Positions 35,168 through 44,421 are shown, counted from the stretch's first letter. The stretch: 64,000 nt of DNA from Coprococcus comes ATCC 27758 (GCF_025149785.1 NZ_CP102277.1:310001-374000); one strand, 5' to 3'. Translations and numbers: made by a program. Notes: generated by a model not told the origin, from the letters alone.

Positions 35168-36616
35168 ATGTTAGAAAAAGTAGAGAACTATATCAGGCAG
35201 TGGAAGATGCTTGAAAAAGGAGATAAAGTTGTCGTTGGTCTTTCTGGAGGGGCAGATTCTGTATGCCTTTTTCTGATACTGGAAGAGCTGCGAAAAAAGA
35301 TCGGATTTGAGATCCTTGCGGTACACGTGAATCACGGGATCCGTGGGGAAGAGGCAAAAGCTGATGAAGAATTTGTAAAGACACTGTGTGAGAAAAAAGA
35401 AATCCCATGCAGGAGTGTTTCGGTGGATATTCCGAAAATGGCAGTGGAATACAGGATGTCAGAAGAAGAGGCGGGAAGGACTGCACGAAGGGAAATATTT
35501 GAGCAGGCAGCGGAAGAATGGGGAGGAACAAGGATCGCACTGGCACATCATCAGGATGACAATGCAGAGACTTTTTTCCTGCATCTGGCCCGCGGTAGCG
35601 GACTTCGGGGACTCGGCGGTATATATCCGGTAAATGGGATGTATATACGGCCGCTTCTTTGCGTGGGGAGAAAAGAGATCGAGGATTATCTGAAAGGACG
35701 GGAGATGCCTTACTGTATTGATGCGACAAATATGGAAGATGCATATATGCGAAACCGCATCCGTAACCATGTGATTCCGTATTTTAAAGAAAATATCAAT
35801 GAAAAAACCGTGGAGCATATGAACCGGTCTATGGATCAGCTTAGGGAGATCTGGGATTATATGGAACGGCAGACAGAAAGTGCATATCAGATCTGTACTG
35901 CCCAAAATGGAGAAAAGATCTGCATCCATGCAGAGGCATATCACCGACAGGAACGGCTGATCCGGAAAATGATTCTCCGGAAAGCATTGGCATTGGTGGC
36001 AGAACATGAAAAAGATCTGGAGCAGGTTCATGTAGAAAAGCTGGAGGGACTGTTTGAAAAGCAGGTTGGAAAAAGACTGGATCTTCCTTATGCGGTCTGT
36101 GCATGCAGAACCTATGAAGGGATTGAACTGAAGCGGAAAAAGAAGGACACGGAATTGGCAGAAGAAGAGAAAAATCTGGATCTGAAGCAGGTTTCGGGAA
36201 AGATATCTTACGGGAAATGGGAAATTTCCTACCGTATTTTTGAAAAAGAAGAATGCAGATGCCAGATCCCGAAAAAAACGTACACGAAATGGTTTGATTA
36301 TGGTATAATAAAACAGAGTGTCGCTGTACGCACCAGAAGGGCTGGCGATTTTATTGTAATTGATGAAAGCGGAGGAAGGCAGAAGCTGAAATCCTATTTT
36401 ATCAATAAAAAAATACCAGTGGCAGAACGCGCCGGAATTCCTCTGATCGCAGAGGGAAGCGAGATTTTATGGATTGTGGGCTGCCGGCAGAGCAAGGCAT
36501 ACCAGGTGACAGAGCAGACAACGAAAATATTAGAAATTACGATAAATGGAGGTACTTTAAATGGCCGAGAAAGTGAAAATGTTAATTCCGGAAGAAGAAG
36601 TAAATGCCAGAATTGA
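35168..36616 (+). CDS. tilS: tRNA(Ile)-lysidine synthetase
   Basis: A 482-aa ATP-dependent ligase that modifies C34 of tRNA-Ile(CAU) to lysidine so that it reads AUA. The PP-loop is VVGLSGGADSVCLFLIL. Further motifs are LAVHVNHGIRGEEAKADEEF, IALAHHQDDNAETFFLHLARG and IRPLL. The C-terminal tilS domain ends near LWIVGCRQSKAYQVTEQT. The start at 35168 is taken rather than 35111, which lies inside spoIIE. The last 56 bases overlap the start of hpt in another frame. Confidence 0.94.
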   Translation: MLEKVENYIRQWKMLEKGDKVVVGLSGGADSVCLFLILEELRKKIGFEILAVHVNHGIRGEEAKADEEFVKTLCEKKEIPCRSVSVDIPKMAVEYRMSEEEAGRTARREIFEQAAEEWGGTRIALAHHQDDNAETFFLHLARGSGLRGLGGIYPVNGMYIRPLLCVGRKEIEDYLKGREMPYCIDATNMEDAYMRNRIRNHVIPYFKENINEKTVEHMNRSMDQLREIWDYMERQTESAYQICTAQNGEKICIHAEAYHRQERLIRKMILRKALALVAEHEKDLEQVHVEKLEGLFEKQVGKRLDLPYAVCACRTYEGIELKRKKKDTELAEEEKNLDLKQVSGKISYGKWEISYRIFEKEECRCQIPKKTYTKWFDYGIIKQSVAVRTRRAGDFIVIDESGGRQKLKSYFINKKIPVAERAGIPLIAEGSEILWIVGCRQSKAYQVTEQTTKILEITINGGTLNGRESENVNSGRRSKCQN

Positions 36617-37082
36617 AGAACTTGGAAAAAAAATCAGTGAAGAATATGCGGGAAAGCAGGTTCATCTGATCTGTGTTTTAAAGGGTGGAGTGTTCTTTAT
36701 GTGTGAACTGGCAAAAAGGATTACAGTGCCGGTAACAATGGACTTTATGAGTGTCAGCAGCTATGGTGACGGAACCCAGTCCAGTGGAATCGTTAAGATT
36801 GCAAAAGATCTGGATGAGTCTCTGGAAGGAAAAGACGTAATTGTTGTTGAGGATATCGTAGATTCAGGACGTACTCTTTATTATCTGCTTGACATCCTTC
36901 GGAAGAGAGGACCGAAGAGCATGAAGCTTTGTACACTTCTTGACAAACCAGATCGTCGTGTGCGCGACGTACATGTAGATTATGTCGGATTTAATATTCC
37001 GGATGAATTTGTGGTAGGATTCGGTCTGGATTATGCACAAAAATATAGAAACTTACCGTACATCGGAAGTGTAGAGATGTAA
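36561..37082 (+). CDS. hpt: Hypoxanthine phosphoribosyltransferase
   Basis: A 173-aa purine salvage enzyme making IMP/GMP from hypoxanthine/guanine and PRPP. The PRPP-binding motif is VIVVEDIVDSGRTLYYLL. The flexible loop contains MDFMSVSSYGDGTQSSG. VLKGGVFFMCELA and DEFVVGFGLDYAQKYRNLPYI are further family marks. A GGAGG site lies inside the end of tilS. The tilS-hpt-ftsH order is widely conserved. Confidence 0.96.
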   Translation: MAEKVKMLIPEEEVNARIEELGKKISEEYAGKQVHLICVLKGGVFFMCELAKRITVPVTMDFMSVSSYGDGTQSSGIVKIAKDLDESLEGKDVIVVEDIVDSGRTLYYLLDILRKRGPKSMKLCTLLDKPDRRVRDVHVDYVGFNIPDEFVVGFGLDYAQKYRNLPYIGSVEM

Positions 37083-37101
37083 CAGGTGGAAGGAGCAGGT
37101 T

Positions 37102-38919
37102 TTGAATAATAATAAGACAAGAGGAATCAGTGGTCTTTCGATTCTGCTCTGTGTTCTGGTGCTGGCAGGTGTGTACTGGTTTATGAGCCAGTCGGGTGTG
37201 CAGCAGACAGCATACACGTATCAGGATTTTCAGAAAGATCTGAAAAAAGAGAAGGTAGAAAGTGTAGAGGTCAAGCAGAACAAAGTCGCACCGACCGGGA
37301 CACTGAAGATCCGGCTGAAGAATGATGACATCGAACAGCTTCATGTATCCGATGTCAACAGTGCAGAGGATCTGCTTGAATCTTATGACATTTCCTACAG
37401 TGTGGACAATGTCCCGCAGGACAGCTGGATGTCAACAACACTGGTTCCGATCATATTGATGGCAGGTATCATGGTATTTGTTGTGATGATGATGAATCGT
37501 CAGGGCGGATCGAATGCAAAAGCGATGAACTTCGGAAAGAGCAGGGCAAAGATGAGCACGCAGGAAGAAAACCATGTGACGTTTGCGCAGGTTGCCGGAC
37601 TGCAGGAAGAAAAGGAAGAGCTTGCAGAGATCGTGGATTTCCTCAAGAGCCCCGGGAAGTATACGCAGGTAGGAGCCAGAATCCCGAAAGGTGTCCTTCT
37701 TGAAGGACCTCCGGGAACAGGTAAGACGCTTCTTGCAAGAGCAATTGCGGGAGAAGCAGGTGTCCCGTTCTTTACCATTTCAGGCTCTGATTTTGTGGAG
37801 ATGTTTGTCGGTGTCGGAGCATCCCGTGTAAGAGATCTTTTCGAGGATGCTAAGAAAAATGCACCTTGTATTATTTTTATCGATGAGATCGATGCCGTGG
37901 CAAGACGTCGTGGAACCGGTATGGGCGGCGGACATGATGAGAGAGAGCAGACGCTGAACCAACTCCTCGTAGAGATGGATGGTTTTGGCGCGAATGAAGG
38001 AATCATCGTACTTGCAGCAACCAACCGTGTCGATATTCTTGATCCGGCGATCTTAAGACCGGGACGTTTTGACCGTAAAGTCATGGTCGGCAGACCGGAT
38101 GTAAAGGGACGCCTGGAAATCCTTCAGGTTCATGCCAAGGGCAAACCGCTCGGGGATGATGTGGATCTGGAACAGGTTGCGAGAACAACGGCAGGATTTA
38201 CCGGAGCTGATCTGGAAAATCTTCTGAATGAGGCTGCGATCCTTGCAGCAAAGGATGGAAGAGTGTATCTGCAACAGGAGGATATCCGCAGAGCATTTGT
38301 AAAAGTCGGAATCGGTGCAGAGAAGAAGAGTCGTGTAATTTCTGATAAAGAGAAGAAGATCACTGCATTCCATGAAGCAGGACATGCCATCTTATTCCAT
38401 GTACTTCCGGATGTAGGACCGGTGTACAGCGTGTCGATCATTCCTACCGGTGTAGGGGCAGCCGGATATACGATGCCGCTTCCTGAAAAGGATGAGATGT
38501 TCAATACCAAAGGAAAGATGTTGCAGGATATTACCGTATCACTAGGTGGACGTGTGGCAGAAGAGCTGATCTTTGATGATATTACAACCGGGGCATCCCA
38601 GGATATCAAGCAGGCAACAGCATACGCCAAATCCATGGTAACGAAGTTCGGTATGTCGGAAGCACTTGGTCTTGTAAGCTATGGAGATGATAATGATGAA
38701 GTATTTATCGGAAGAGATTTTGGTCATACCTCCAGAGGTTATGGTGAACAGGTTGCTACAACGATCGACAGTGAAGTGAAGCGGATCATTGATGAATGTT
38801 ATGACCGTGCAAAGACCATTATTAAAGAGCATGAAGCTGTTCTTTATAAATGTGCAGATCTGCTTCTTGAAAAAGAGAAGATTACAAGAGAAGAATTTGA
38901 AGCATTATTTGAAGAATAG
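37102..38919 (+). CDS. ftsH: ATP-dependent zinc metalloprotease FtsH
   Basis: A 605-aa membrane-anchored AAA+ protease for quality control and regulated proteolysis. The first helix is [17 protein letters not shown], then an extracellular segment and a second helix ([17 protein letters not shown]). The AAA domain has [14 protein letters not shown] (Walker A), [15 protein letters not shown] (Walker B) and RPGRFDRKV. The zinc site is HEAGHAI. Translation begins at TTG (37102), 6 bases after AAGGAGCAGG. It is the last gene of the conserved tilS-hpt-ftsH block. Confidence 0.96.
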   Translation: MNNNKTRGISGLSILLCVLVLAGVYWFMSQSGVQQTAYTYQDFQKDLKKEKVESVEVKQNKVAPTGTLKIRLKNDDIEQLHVSDVNSAEDLLESYDISYSVDNVPQDSWMSTTLVPIILMAGIMVFVVMMMNRQGGSNAKAMNFGKSRAKMSTQEENHVTFAQVAGLQEEKEELAEIVDFLKSPGKYTQVGARIPKGVLLEGPPGTGKTLLARAIAGEAGVPFFTISGSDFVEMFVGVGASRVRDLFEDAKKNAPCIIFIDEIDAVARRRGTGMGGGHDEREQTLNQLLVEMDGFGANEGIIVLAATNRVDILDPAILRPGRFDRKVMVGRPDVKGRLEILQVHAKGKPLGDDVDLEQVARTTAGFTGADLENLLNEAAILAAKDGRVYLQQEDIRRAFVKVGIGAEKKSRVISDKEKKITAFHEAGHAILFHVLPDVGPVYSVSIIPTGVGAAGYTMPLPEKDEMFNTKGKMLQDITVSLGGRVAEELIFDDITTGASQDIKQATAYAKSMVTKFGMSEALGLVSYGDDNDEVFIGRDFGHTSRGYGEQVATTIDSEVKRIIDECYDRAKTIIKEHEAVLYKCADLLLEKEKITREEFEALFEE

Positions 38920-38929
38920 AGGCTAGATT

Positions 38930-40972
38930 ATGAAAAAAGAAGCATTGTTTTGTGATGGAACAGAGGCGTATGTGAGTCCGCCGGAACCGGAGGCAGGAGA
39001 TGAACTTCAGTTGTGGTTCCGTACAGCAGCTCACGACGTAGATGAAGTCTATCTGGAAAACCGCGAACTATGCATTCCAATGAACAAAGTAATCTCAAAT
39101 AAGGCATTTGACTTTTATGAAGTGAAATACAAATTAGAAGATAAACCATTCCGGTATCATTTTAAGATCAGATCAGGAAATGAGATCTGCTACTATAACA
39201 AATGGGGAGCAGAGAGCAAACTTGTGGATTATTATGATTTTAAAATCGTGCCGGGCTTTACGGCACCGGATTGGGCAAAAGGAGCGGTCATGTATCAGAT
39301 TTATACAGACCGCTTCTGTAACGGCGACCCGGATAATGATGTACAGACGGGAGAGTACTTTTATATTGGAGAACAGGTTCAGCATGTAGATGACTGGTAC
39401 CGGGATCCGCAGCCGATGGATGTACGGGAATTTTACGGAGGAGATATCCAGGGGATCATTGATAAACTGGATTACCTGCATGGACTTGGAGTAGAAGTTG
39501 TCTATTGTAATCCACTATTTGTATCACCATCTAATCATAAATATGACACACAGGATTACGATTATATTGATCCGCATGTCGGTAAAATTGAAGTCGATGA
39601 AGGAAGGCTTCTAGATCCGGGAGAAAATAACAATATCCATGCGGACCGTTACCGGACAAGAACTACCAGAAAAGAGAATCTGGAAGCAAGTAACCGGCTG
39701 TTCATCAAGCTGGTAGAAGAACTCCATAAGAGGGGAATGCGAATCATCATTGACGGCGTCTTCAACCATTGTGGTTCTTTCAATAAATGGCTGGACAGAG
39801 AGCTGATCTACGAGAGCGCCGATGGTTACGAAGTAGGTGCTTTTGTGTCACCGAAGAGTCCGTACCGGAATTATTTTCTATTCCACCGTACCGGGGAGAA
39901 TGAATGGCCGGGCAATGGAAGCTATGACGGCTGGTGGGGACACGATACGCTGCCAAAGCTGAATTATGAAGATTCAAAAGAGCTGGAAGAGTATGTTCTT
40001 GGTATCGCAAAGAAATGGGTTTCACCGCCGTATAATGTAGACGGCTGGAGACTGGATGTTGCGGCAGACCTTGGAAGAAGCAATGAGTACAATCATGAAT
40101 TTTGGAAGAAATTTCGTAAGGCAGTAAAAGAAGCAAATCCACATGCACTGATCCTTGCCGAGCACTATGGAGATCCGAGTGACTGGCTGCAGGGCGATGA
40201 ATGGGACAGCGTTATGAATTACGATGCATTTATGGAGCCGGTCACCTGGTTTCTGACCGGGATGGAGAAACACAGTGATGAATATCGCGGCGATCTTCTC
40301 GGAAATGCAGACCATTTTATGAATGCGATGAAGCATCATATGGCAAATATGATGACACCGTCACTTCAGACGGCGATGAACCAGTTGTCAAACCATGACC
40401 ATTCCCGTTTCCTGACGCGTACCAACCATAAGGTTGGCCGTGTGGGACAGCTTGGGTCGCGTGCGGCAGAAGAAGGGGTAAGCCTTGCAGTTATGCGGGA
40501 AGCGATCATCATGCAGATGACCTGGCCGGGAGCACCGACCCTTTATTATGGAGACGAAGCAGGACTTTGTGGTTTCACGGATCCGGATAACCGGAGAACT
40601 TATCCGTGGGGAAGAGAAAACCGGGATCTGATTAATTTCTACCGTGAGATGATCCAAATCCACAGAAAGTCTCTGGCTCTCAGAAAGGGATCAATCAAGA
40701 TGCTGAAAGCAGAACCGGATCTTCTGGCCTATGGAAGATTCTGGGGGAATGAGCAGATCGTGGTTATTATCAATAATTCCGATCATCTGAAGGAAGTAAG
40801 GGTTCCGGTATGGCAGGCAGAAGTTGCCGAAGGACATAATATGGCGCGAGTGATGTATTCTTATGAAGATGGGTATATTGGAGAATTCGAAGAGTATATC
40901 GTGAAAGAGGGAAATATTTCACTGATGATGGGTAAGAAATCGGCGATCGTGCTGAAGAATAAGAAGTGGTAG
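38930..40972 (+). CDS. GH13 glycosidase (neopullulanase/cyclomaltodextrinase-like)
   Basis: A 680-aa alpha-glucan hydrolase. Residues 1-105 form a CBM34-like beta domain, as in neopullulanases. The TIM barrel starts at GAVMYQIYTDRFCNGDP. The conserved GH13 regions are IIIDGVFNHCG, GWRLDVAADL (nucleophile Asp near 375), LILAEHYGDPSDWL (acid/base Glu near 411) and LSNHDHSRF (Asp near 489). There is no signal peptide, so it acts on imported malto-oligosaccharides in the cytoplasm. It starts 10 bases after ftsH and may be cotranscribed with it. A tandem duplication and terminator follow. Confidence 0.92.
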   Translation: MKKEALFCDGTEAYVSPPEPEAGDELQLWFRTAAHDVDEVYLENRELCIPMNKVISNKAFDFYEVKYKLEDKPFRYHFKIRSGNEICYYNKWGAESKLVDYYDFKIVPGFTAPDWAKGAVMYQIYTDRFCNGDPDNDVQTGEYFYIGEQVQHVDDWYRDPQPMDVREFYGGDIQGIIDKLDYLHGLGVEVVYCNPLFVSPSNHKYDTQDYDYIDPHVGKIEVDEGRLLDPGENNNIHADRYRTRTTRKENLEASNRLFIKLVEELHKRGMRIIIDGVFNHCGSFNKWLDRELIYESADGYEVGAFVSPKSPYRNYFLFHRTGENEWPGNGSYDGWWGHDTLPKLNYEDSKELEEYVLGIAKKWVSPPYNVDGWRLDVAADLGRSNEYNHEFWKKFRKAVKEANPHALILAEHYGDPSDWLQGDEWDSVMNYDAFMEPVTWFLTGMEKHSDEYRGDLLGNADHFMNAMKHHMANMMTPSLQTAMNQLSNHDHSRFLTRTNHKVGRVGQLGSRAAEEGVSLAVMREAIIMQMTWPGAPTLYYGDEAGLCGFTDPDNRRTYPWGRENRDLINFYREMIQIHRKSLALRKGSIKMLKAEPDLLAYGRFWGNEQIVVIINNSDHLKEVRVPVWQAEVAEGHNMARVMYSYEDGYIGEFEEYIVKEGNISLMMGKKSAIVLKNKKW

Positions 40973-41215
40973 AATGATAAAGGTAGTACAAGACGTCCGC
41001 CGGGCGAACCTCGGAAAGTCAGGCGACTTTCCTCAGTCGCGTAGCCGCTCATTAAAATAAAAAGATACAGCCTCTGAAATGCAAGGATTGCAGGGGATGT
41101 AGAATGATAAAGGTAGTACAAGACGTCCGCCGGGCGAACCTCGGAAAGTCAGGCGACTTTCCTCAGTCGCGTAGCCACTCATTAAAATAAAAAGATACAG
41201 CCTCTGAAATGCAAG
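40969..41215. repeat. 130-bp-period direct tandem duplication
   Basis: Bases 40969-41085 and 41099-41215 are identical except for one base (GTAGCCGCTC against GTAGCCACTC), with a period of exactly 130. Each unit holds GTAGTACAAGACG, GCCGGGCGAA and the hairpin GGAAAGTC-AGGC-GACTTTCC, followed by the left arm of the terminator. Only the second unit retains the right arm. The duplication spans the GH13 stop codon region and the convergent intergenic space. Confidence 0.95.
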
Positions 41216-41244
41216 CATCCCAGAGGCTGTATCTTTTTATTTTA
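41183..41244. terminator. Bidirectional terminator, 24-bp stem
   Basis: The left arm 41183-41206 and right arm 41221-41244 are perfectly complementary (core GATACAGCCTCTG/CAGAGGCTGTATC), with A-tract and T-tract ends. It serves the GH13 gene and amtB. An outer pair GCCGGGCGAA (41129-41138) with TTCGCCCGGC (41246-41255) extends it across the amtB stop codon. Confidence 0.9.
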
Positions 41245-41254
41245 CTTCGCCCGG

Positions 41255-42505
41255 CTATAAACGGAAGTTAAAGTCTGCATATGCTGAGCAGCCGTGTTCG
41301 TGGATATCGAGACCGTCGAGTTCTTCTCCTTTGGTGACGCGGAGGCCTACGGTTTTATCGATGATGGTGAATACGATGATTGCCATTACGAGGACGTAGG
41401 CTACGGTTGAAAGGACACCGATCACCTGGGTTTTGAGGGTGTATTCCGGGGAGAAGACTCCGACGAGGATACTGCCTGTGAAACCGCATACGCCGTGGAC
41501 ACTGATCGCACCTACCGGGTCATCAATCTTGGCTACTTTGTCGAAGAATTCTACAGAGAATACGACGAGGATACCAGCGATCAGTCCGATGATGATTGCA
41601 GAGTAGTTGCTGACGGTGTCGCATCCGGCGGTGATTGCTACGAGTCCGGCGAGGGAACCGTTGAATGTCATGGATACATCTGGTTTTCCATAGCGGATCC
41701 AGGTTACAACAAGGGTTGCAAGTGTTGCGGTAGCAGCGGCAAGATTGGTTGTCATTGCGATATCACCGAGGTTTGTGGAAGCTGCTGTGGTAGAGCCGCA
41801 GTTGAAACCGAACCAGCAGAACCAGAGAATAAATACGCCAAGAGCTGCAATGGAAAGGTTGTGTCCGGGAATCGCACGGGCATTTCCTTCTTTATCATAT
41901 TTTCCAATACGAGGTCCGAGGATTTTGGCACCAACAAGTGCACAGATACCGCCGACCATATGGACTGCTGTGGAACCTGCAAAATCGTGGAATCCCATCT
42001 GAGCGAGCCATCCACCGCCCCAGATCCAGTGGCCGGTTACCGGGTAAATAAAAATACTGATTGCTGCACTATACAATAAGTAAGCAAGGAATTTTGTACG
42101 TTCTGCCATAGAACCGGATACGATAGTAGCGGATGTGGCGCAGAATACTGTATGGAAAATAAGGAAGACTCCGATTGGCAGTCCGTTGAAAAGTCCGTCG
42201 GCATCGGCAAGTGTTGTAGGATTGAAGAACCCTTTTATACCGATGATACCATTCCAGTCGGTTCCGTGCATGATCGCAAATCCGAAGATGAAAAAGAACA
42301 AACTTCCAAGTACAAAGTCCATCATATTTTTCATCAGTATATTTCCAGTATTTTTTGCTCTGGTAAATCCGGCTTCACACATTGCAAATCCAGCCTGCAT
42401 AAAGTAAACAAGAGTTGCACCGACAATTGTCCAGATAACATTAAGCAGTAGTTCAGTGGCGGCGGTTGCATCCATTCCGCCCGCAATTAAATCAGATAAT
42501 CCCAT
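41255..42505 (-). CDS. amtB: Ammonium transporter
   Basis: A 416-aa Amt/Rh channel with 11 membrane segments. Key features are the periplasmic recruitment region (GFAMCEAGFTRAKN), HTVFCATSATIVSGSMAER, DFAGSTAVHMVGGICALVGA (first pore His) and GAISVHGVCGFTGSILVG (second pore His). The C-terminal tail TKGEELDGLDIHEHG interacts with GlnK. The start at 42505 lies 9 bases after GGAGG; the upstream ATG touches it. It is downstream of glnK with an intergenic terminator-like hairpin. It imports ammonium when nitrogen is scarce. Confidence 0.95.
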   Translation of the reverse strand: MGLSDLIAGGMDATAATELLLNVIWTIVGATLVYFMQAGFAMCEAGFTRAKNTGNILMKNMMDFVLGSLFFFIFGFAIMHGTDWNGIIGIKGFFNPTTLADADGLFNGLPIGVFLIFHTVFCATSATIVSGSMAERTKFLAYLLYSAAISIFIYPVTGHWIWGGGWLAQMGFHDFAGSTAVHMVGGICALVGAKILGPRIGKYDKEGNARAIPGHNLSIAALGVFILWFCWFGFNCGSTTAASTNLGDIAMTTNLAAATATLATLVVTWIRYGKPDVSMTFNGSLAGLVAITAGCDTVSNYSAIIIGLIAGILVVFSVEFFDKVAKIDDPVGAISVHGVCGFTGSILVGVFSPEYTLKTQVIGVLSTVAYVLVMAIIVFTIIDKTVGLRVTKGEELDGLDIHEHGCSAYADFNFRL

Positions 42506-42529
42506 ATTTAACATCCTCCATTTCAAATA

Positions 42530-42580
42530 AAAAGGATAGCTACAATGAATGATCTACAGGCAGTTCATTTGTAGTTATCC
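42530..42580 (-). terminator. Intercistronic hairpin between glnK and amtB
   Basis: On the minus strand GGATAACTACAAATGAA pairs with TTCATTGTAGCTATCC (mismatches at two or three positions) and is followed by TTTTTATTT. It could reduce amtB relative to glnK. Confidence 0.6.
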
Positions 42581-42628
42581 TCTTTGATAACGATATTCAA
42601 CACTATTCTAATTCACATATATTTTTAG

Positions 42629-42967
42629 CTAAAGAGCAGCAGAGCCACGTTCACCGGTACGGATTCTTACAGCATCCTGTACTTCGTAAACAAAAATTTT
42701 ACCATCGCCGTACGCACCGGTTTTGATCTCTTCGACAATTTTCCGAATCAGAGGTTCTGCAACTTCCGGTTCAACAACAGTTTCTACTTTGATCTTAGGA
42801 AGAAGATTTACGCTGTATTCAGCACCGCGATAAAATTGTTTGTGTCCTTTCTGATTACCATATCCCATAATGTTACTGATCATAATACCGCTGACATTGG
42901 AAGCATCCAGGATTGCTTTCAGGGCTTCCAGTTTTTCCGGCTGGATAATGATTTCTAGTTTTTTCAT
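42629..42967 (-). CDS. glnK: P-II nitrogen regulatory protein
   Basis: A 112-aa P-II signalling protein that senses 2-oxoglutarate and ATP/ADP and gates AmtB. The N-terminus is MKKLEIIIQPEKLEALKAIL. The T-loop reads QFYRGAEYSVNLLPKIK, with the conserved Tyr in GAEY. The C-terminal signature is GAYGDGKIFVYEV followed by RIRTGERG. Its AAGGAGGG site lies before the ATG. Its place directly before amtB supports the GlnK name. A promoter and a promoter-proximal hairpin lie upstream. Confidence 0.95.
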   Translation of the reverse strand: MKKLEIIIQPEKLEALKAILDASNVSGIMISNIMGYGNQKGHKQFYRGAEYSVNLLPKIKVETVVEPEVAEPLIRKIVEEIKTGAYGDGKIFVYEVQDAVRIRTGERGSAAL

Positions 42968-43002
42968 AACTGAGTCCCTCCTTCTCGATTTAAAAAAAGA
43001 AC

Positions 43003-43035
43003 AAAAAAGGCGTTCCCCGGATAATAGGGAACGCC
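43003..43035 (-). promoter_or_regulatory. Promoter-proximal terminator/attenuator in the glnK leader
   Basis: On the minus strand GGCGTTCCC and GGGAACGCC pair perfectly, followed by TTTTTTG. It begins about 13 bases after the predicted transcription start and ends about 35 bases before glnK. As no minus-strand gene lies upstream, it must act in the glnK leader. Confidence 0.7.
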
Positions 43036-43054
43036 GTCGTTCTTGATACGCTTT

Positions 43055-43082
43055 ATTATAGCGACTGATTTTGATTTGTCAA
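43055..43082 (-). promoter_or_regulatory. Promoter of glnK-amtB
   Basis: Minus-strand TTGACA (43082-43077), a 16-base spacer and TATAAT (43060-43055). Confidence 0.8.
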
Positions 43083-43127
43083 ATTATTTTTAAAAAAAAT
43101 ACAAAAAATTCGTGCATTTATTAGGTG

Positions 43128-43156
43128 TTGACGGATAAAATGTCATTTGCTAGAAT
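43128..43156 (+). promoter_or_regulatory. Promoter of the HTH/acidic protein gene
   Basis: TTGACG, a 17-base spacer and TAGAAT, with a leader of about 105 bases before 43269. No other structure was seen in 43157-43268. Confidence 0.7.
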
Positions 43157-43268
43157 AAAAGATAAGTGAAAAAGATTCCTTTATCAAGAAAGTTTTAAGT
43201 TAACAAAGCAATAAGTCTGTATTTAAAAAGAAGATATATTTATACGGGGAGAAAAGGAGGAAAAATAA

Positions 43269-44405
43269 ATGATTAGTCTCACATTCGGAGAGCAGGTAAA
43301 AATTGTTTTAAGCAGAAAAGATATGACGATTAAAGAGCTTGCAGAAGAAATCGAAGCAAGAACCGGGAAAAAGATGTCCCGTCAGAATCTGACACAGCGG
43401 CTTGGCAGAGATAATTTTCAGGAGCAGGATATGCGTATGATCGCAGATATTCTTGGATGCCCGTTCCAGCTCAGCATTCTGGGTAATGCGGATTCGGAAA
43501 AGGAGGCTTTGGATGAAGAAGAGATGCCGACGGGAAGAGAACTTGAGAAGCTTACCGCGAAAAAAGAAAGAAAGGCAGCAAGAGAAGAAGCAAAAAAGAA
43601 TGTAGAACGTGATATTACAGTTGGAGAGATTGTAGATATACTTGAAGAGACAACAGCAGAACCGGAGAAAGAAGCTGTACAGATGGAACTGGATCTTGAT
43701 GCAGAAGAACATGCTGCCAAGGAGACGGAAAGCATTGCGGATTCAGATACTTTGGAAGAAGATATTCTGACTGAAGAAGAAACAGAGCCGTACACAGAAC
43801 CGGCAGAAGATGATGTGGAAGTATCTGCAGAAGACGCAGAACAGATTGAAGAAGAATTACAGGAGCCCGAACAGGAAATAGAAGCGGAAGTGGTTGAAGA
43901 AGCCGGGGCTGAGGAGATTCCGGAGGAAACTTCTGAAGCTGCTTACCAGGAAGAGGCAGAACCGCAGGAAGAAGCGTACCAGGAACAGCCGGCTTATGAA
44001 GAGAATCAGCCGGAAACCTGTCAGAAAGAGGAAAATCCTGTAGTAGAAGAGGCGGAAACTGAAGATGTTCATGAGGAGAAAAATTCACCATTTTCAAAAC
44101 TTACAAAGCTGATTACTCCGAAAAAGGAAAAGAAATCTTCCGGATGGCCGCAGGATTTCCAGCCGATCAAGCGTCGGGAGGATATTGATGAAGATCTGGT
44201 AAATGGAGATGTGAACCCATATACCGGACATGAGTATCGGACAAACAGTGTGCGTATGCATCCACACAGAATCGGTTATGTACAGGTATATGACCGAAAA
44301 GATCACAAGTGGACAGACATGACAGAGTGGGCGTTCCTTGGGGTGGAAGAGCGAAAGAAAGCTACGATGGGAAAAGACTACGAGCCACCGATTTATCTGG
44401 ATTAA
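43269..44405 (+). CDS. HTH protein with long acidic linker and conserved C-terminal domain, unknown function
   Basis: A 378-aa three-part protein. Residues 1-70 look like an XRE-type helix-turn-helix (FGEQVKIVLSRKDMTIKELA, then MSRQNLTQRLGRDNFQEQDM). Residues 85-275 are extremely Glu-rich and low complexity, with repeats such as EEAYQEQPAYEENQPE and no hydrophobic core. Residues 290-378 form a compact C-terminal part (SGWPQDFQPIKRREDIDEDL, HRIGYVQVYDRKDHKWTDM, PPIYLD). A GGAGG site and a good promoter support expression. It may be an architectural or division-associated DNA-binding protein, but I do not recognise the family and give no function. Confidence 0.85.
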   Translation: MISLTFGEQVKIVLSRKDMTIKELAEEIEARTGKKMSRQNLTQRLGRDNFQEQDMRMIADILGCPFQLSILGNADSEKEALDEEEMPTGRELEKLTAKKERKAAREEAKKNVERDITVGEIVDILEETTAEPEKEAVQMELDLDAEEHAAKETESIADSDTLEEDILTEEETEPYTEPAEDDVEVSAEDAEQIEEELQEPEQEIEAEVVEEAGAEEIPEETSEAAYQEEAEPQEEAYQEQPAYEENQPETCQKEENPVVEEAETEDVHEEKNSPFSKLTKLITPKKEKKSSGWPQDFQPIKRREDIDEDLVNGDVNPYTGHEYRTNSVRMHPHRIGYVQVYDRKDHKWTDMTEWAFLGVEERKKATMGKDYEPPIYLD

Positions 44406-44421
44406 TCAATGAGTTATTTGT

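Noticed and set aside
40969-41215. CRISPR array
   Set aside because: Only two long units (117 bp) with a 13-base difference between them; no short repeats with unique spacers and no cas genes.
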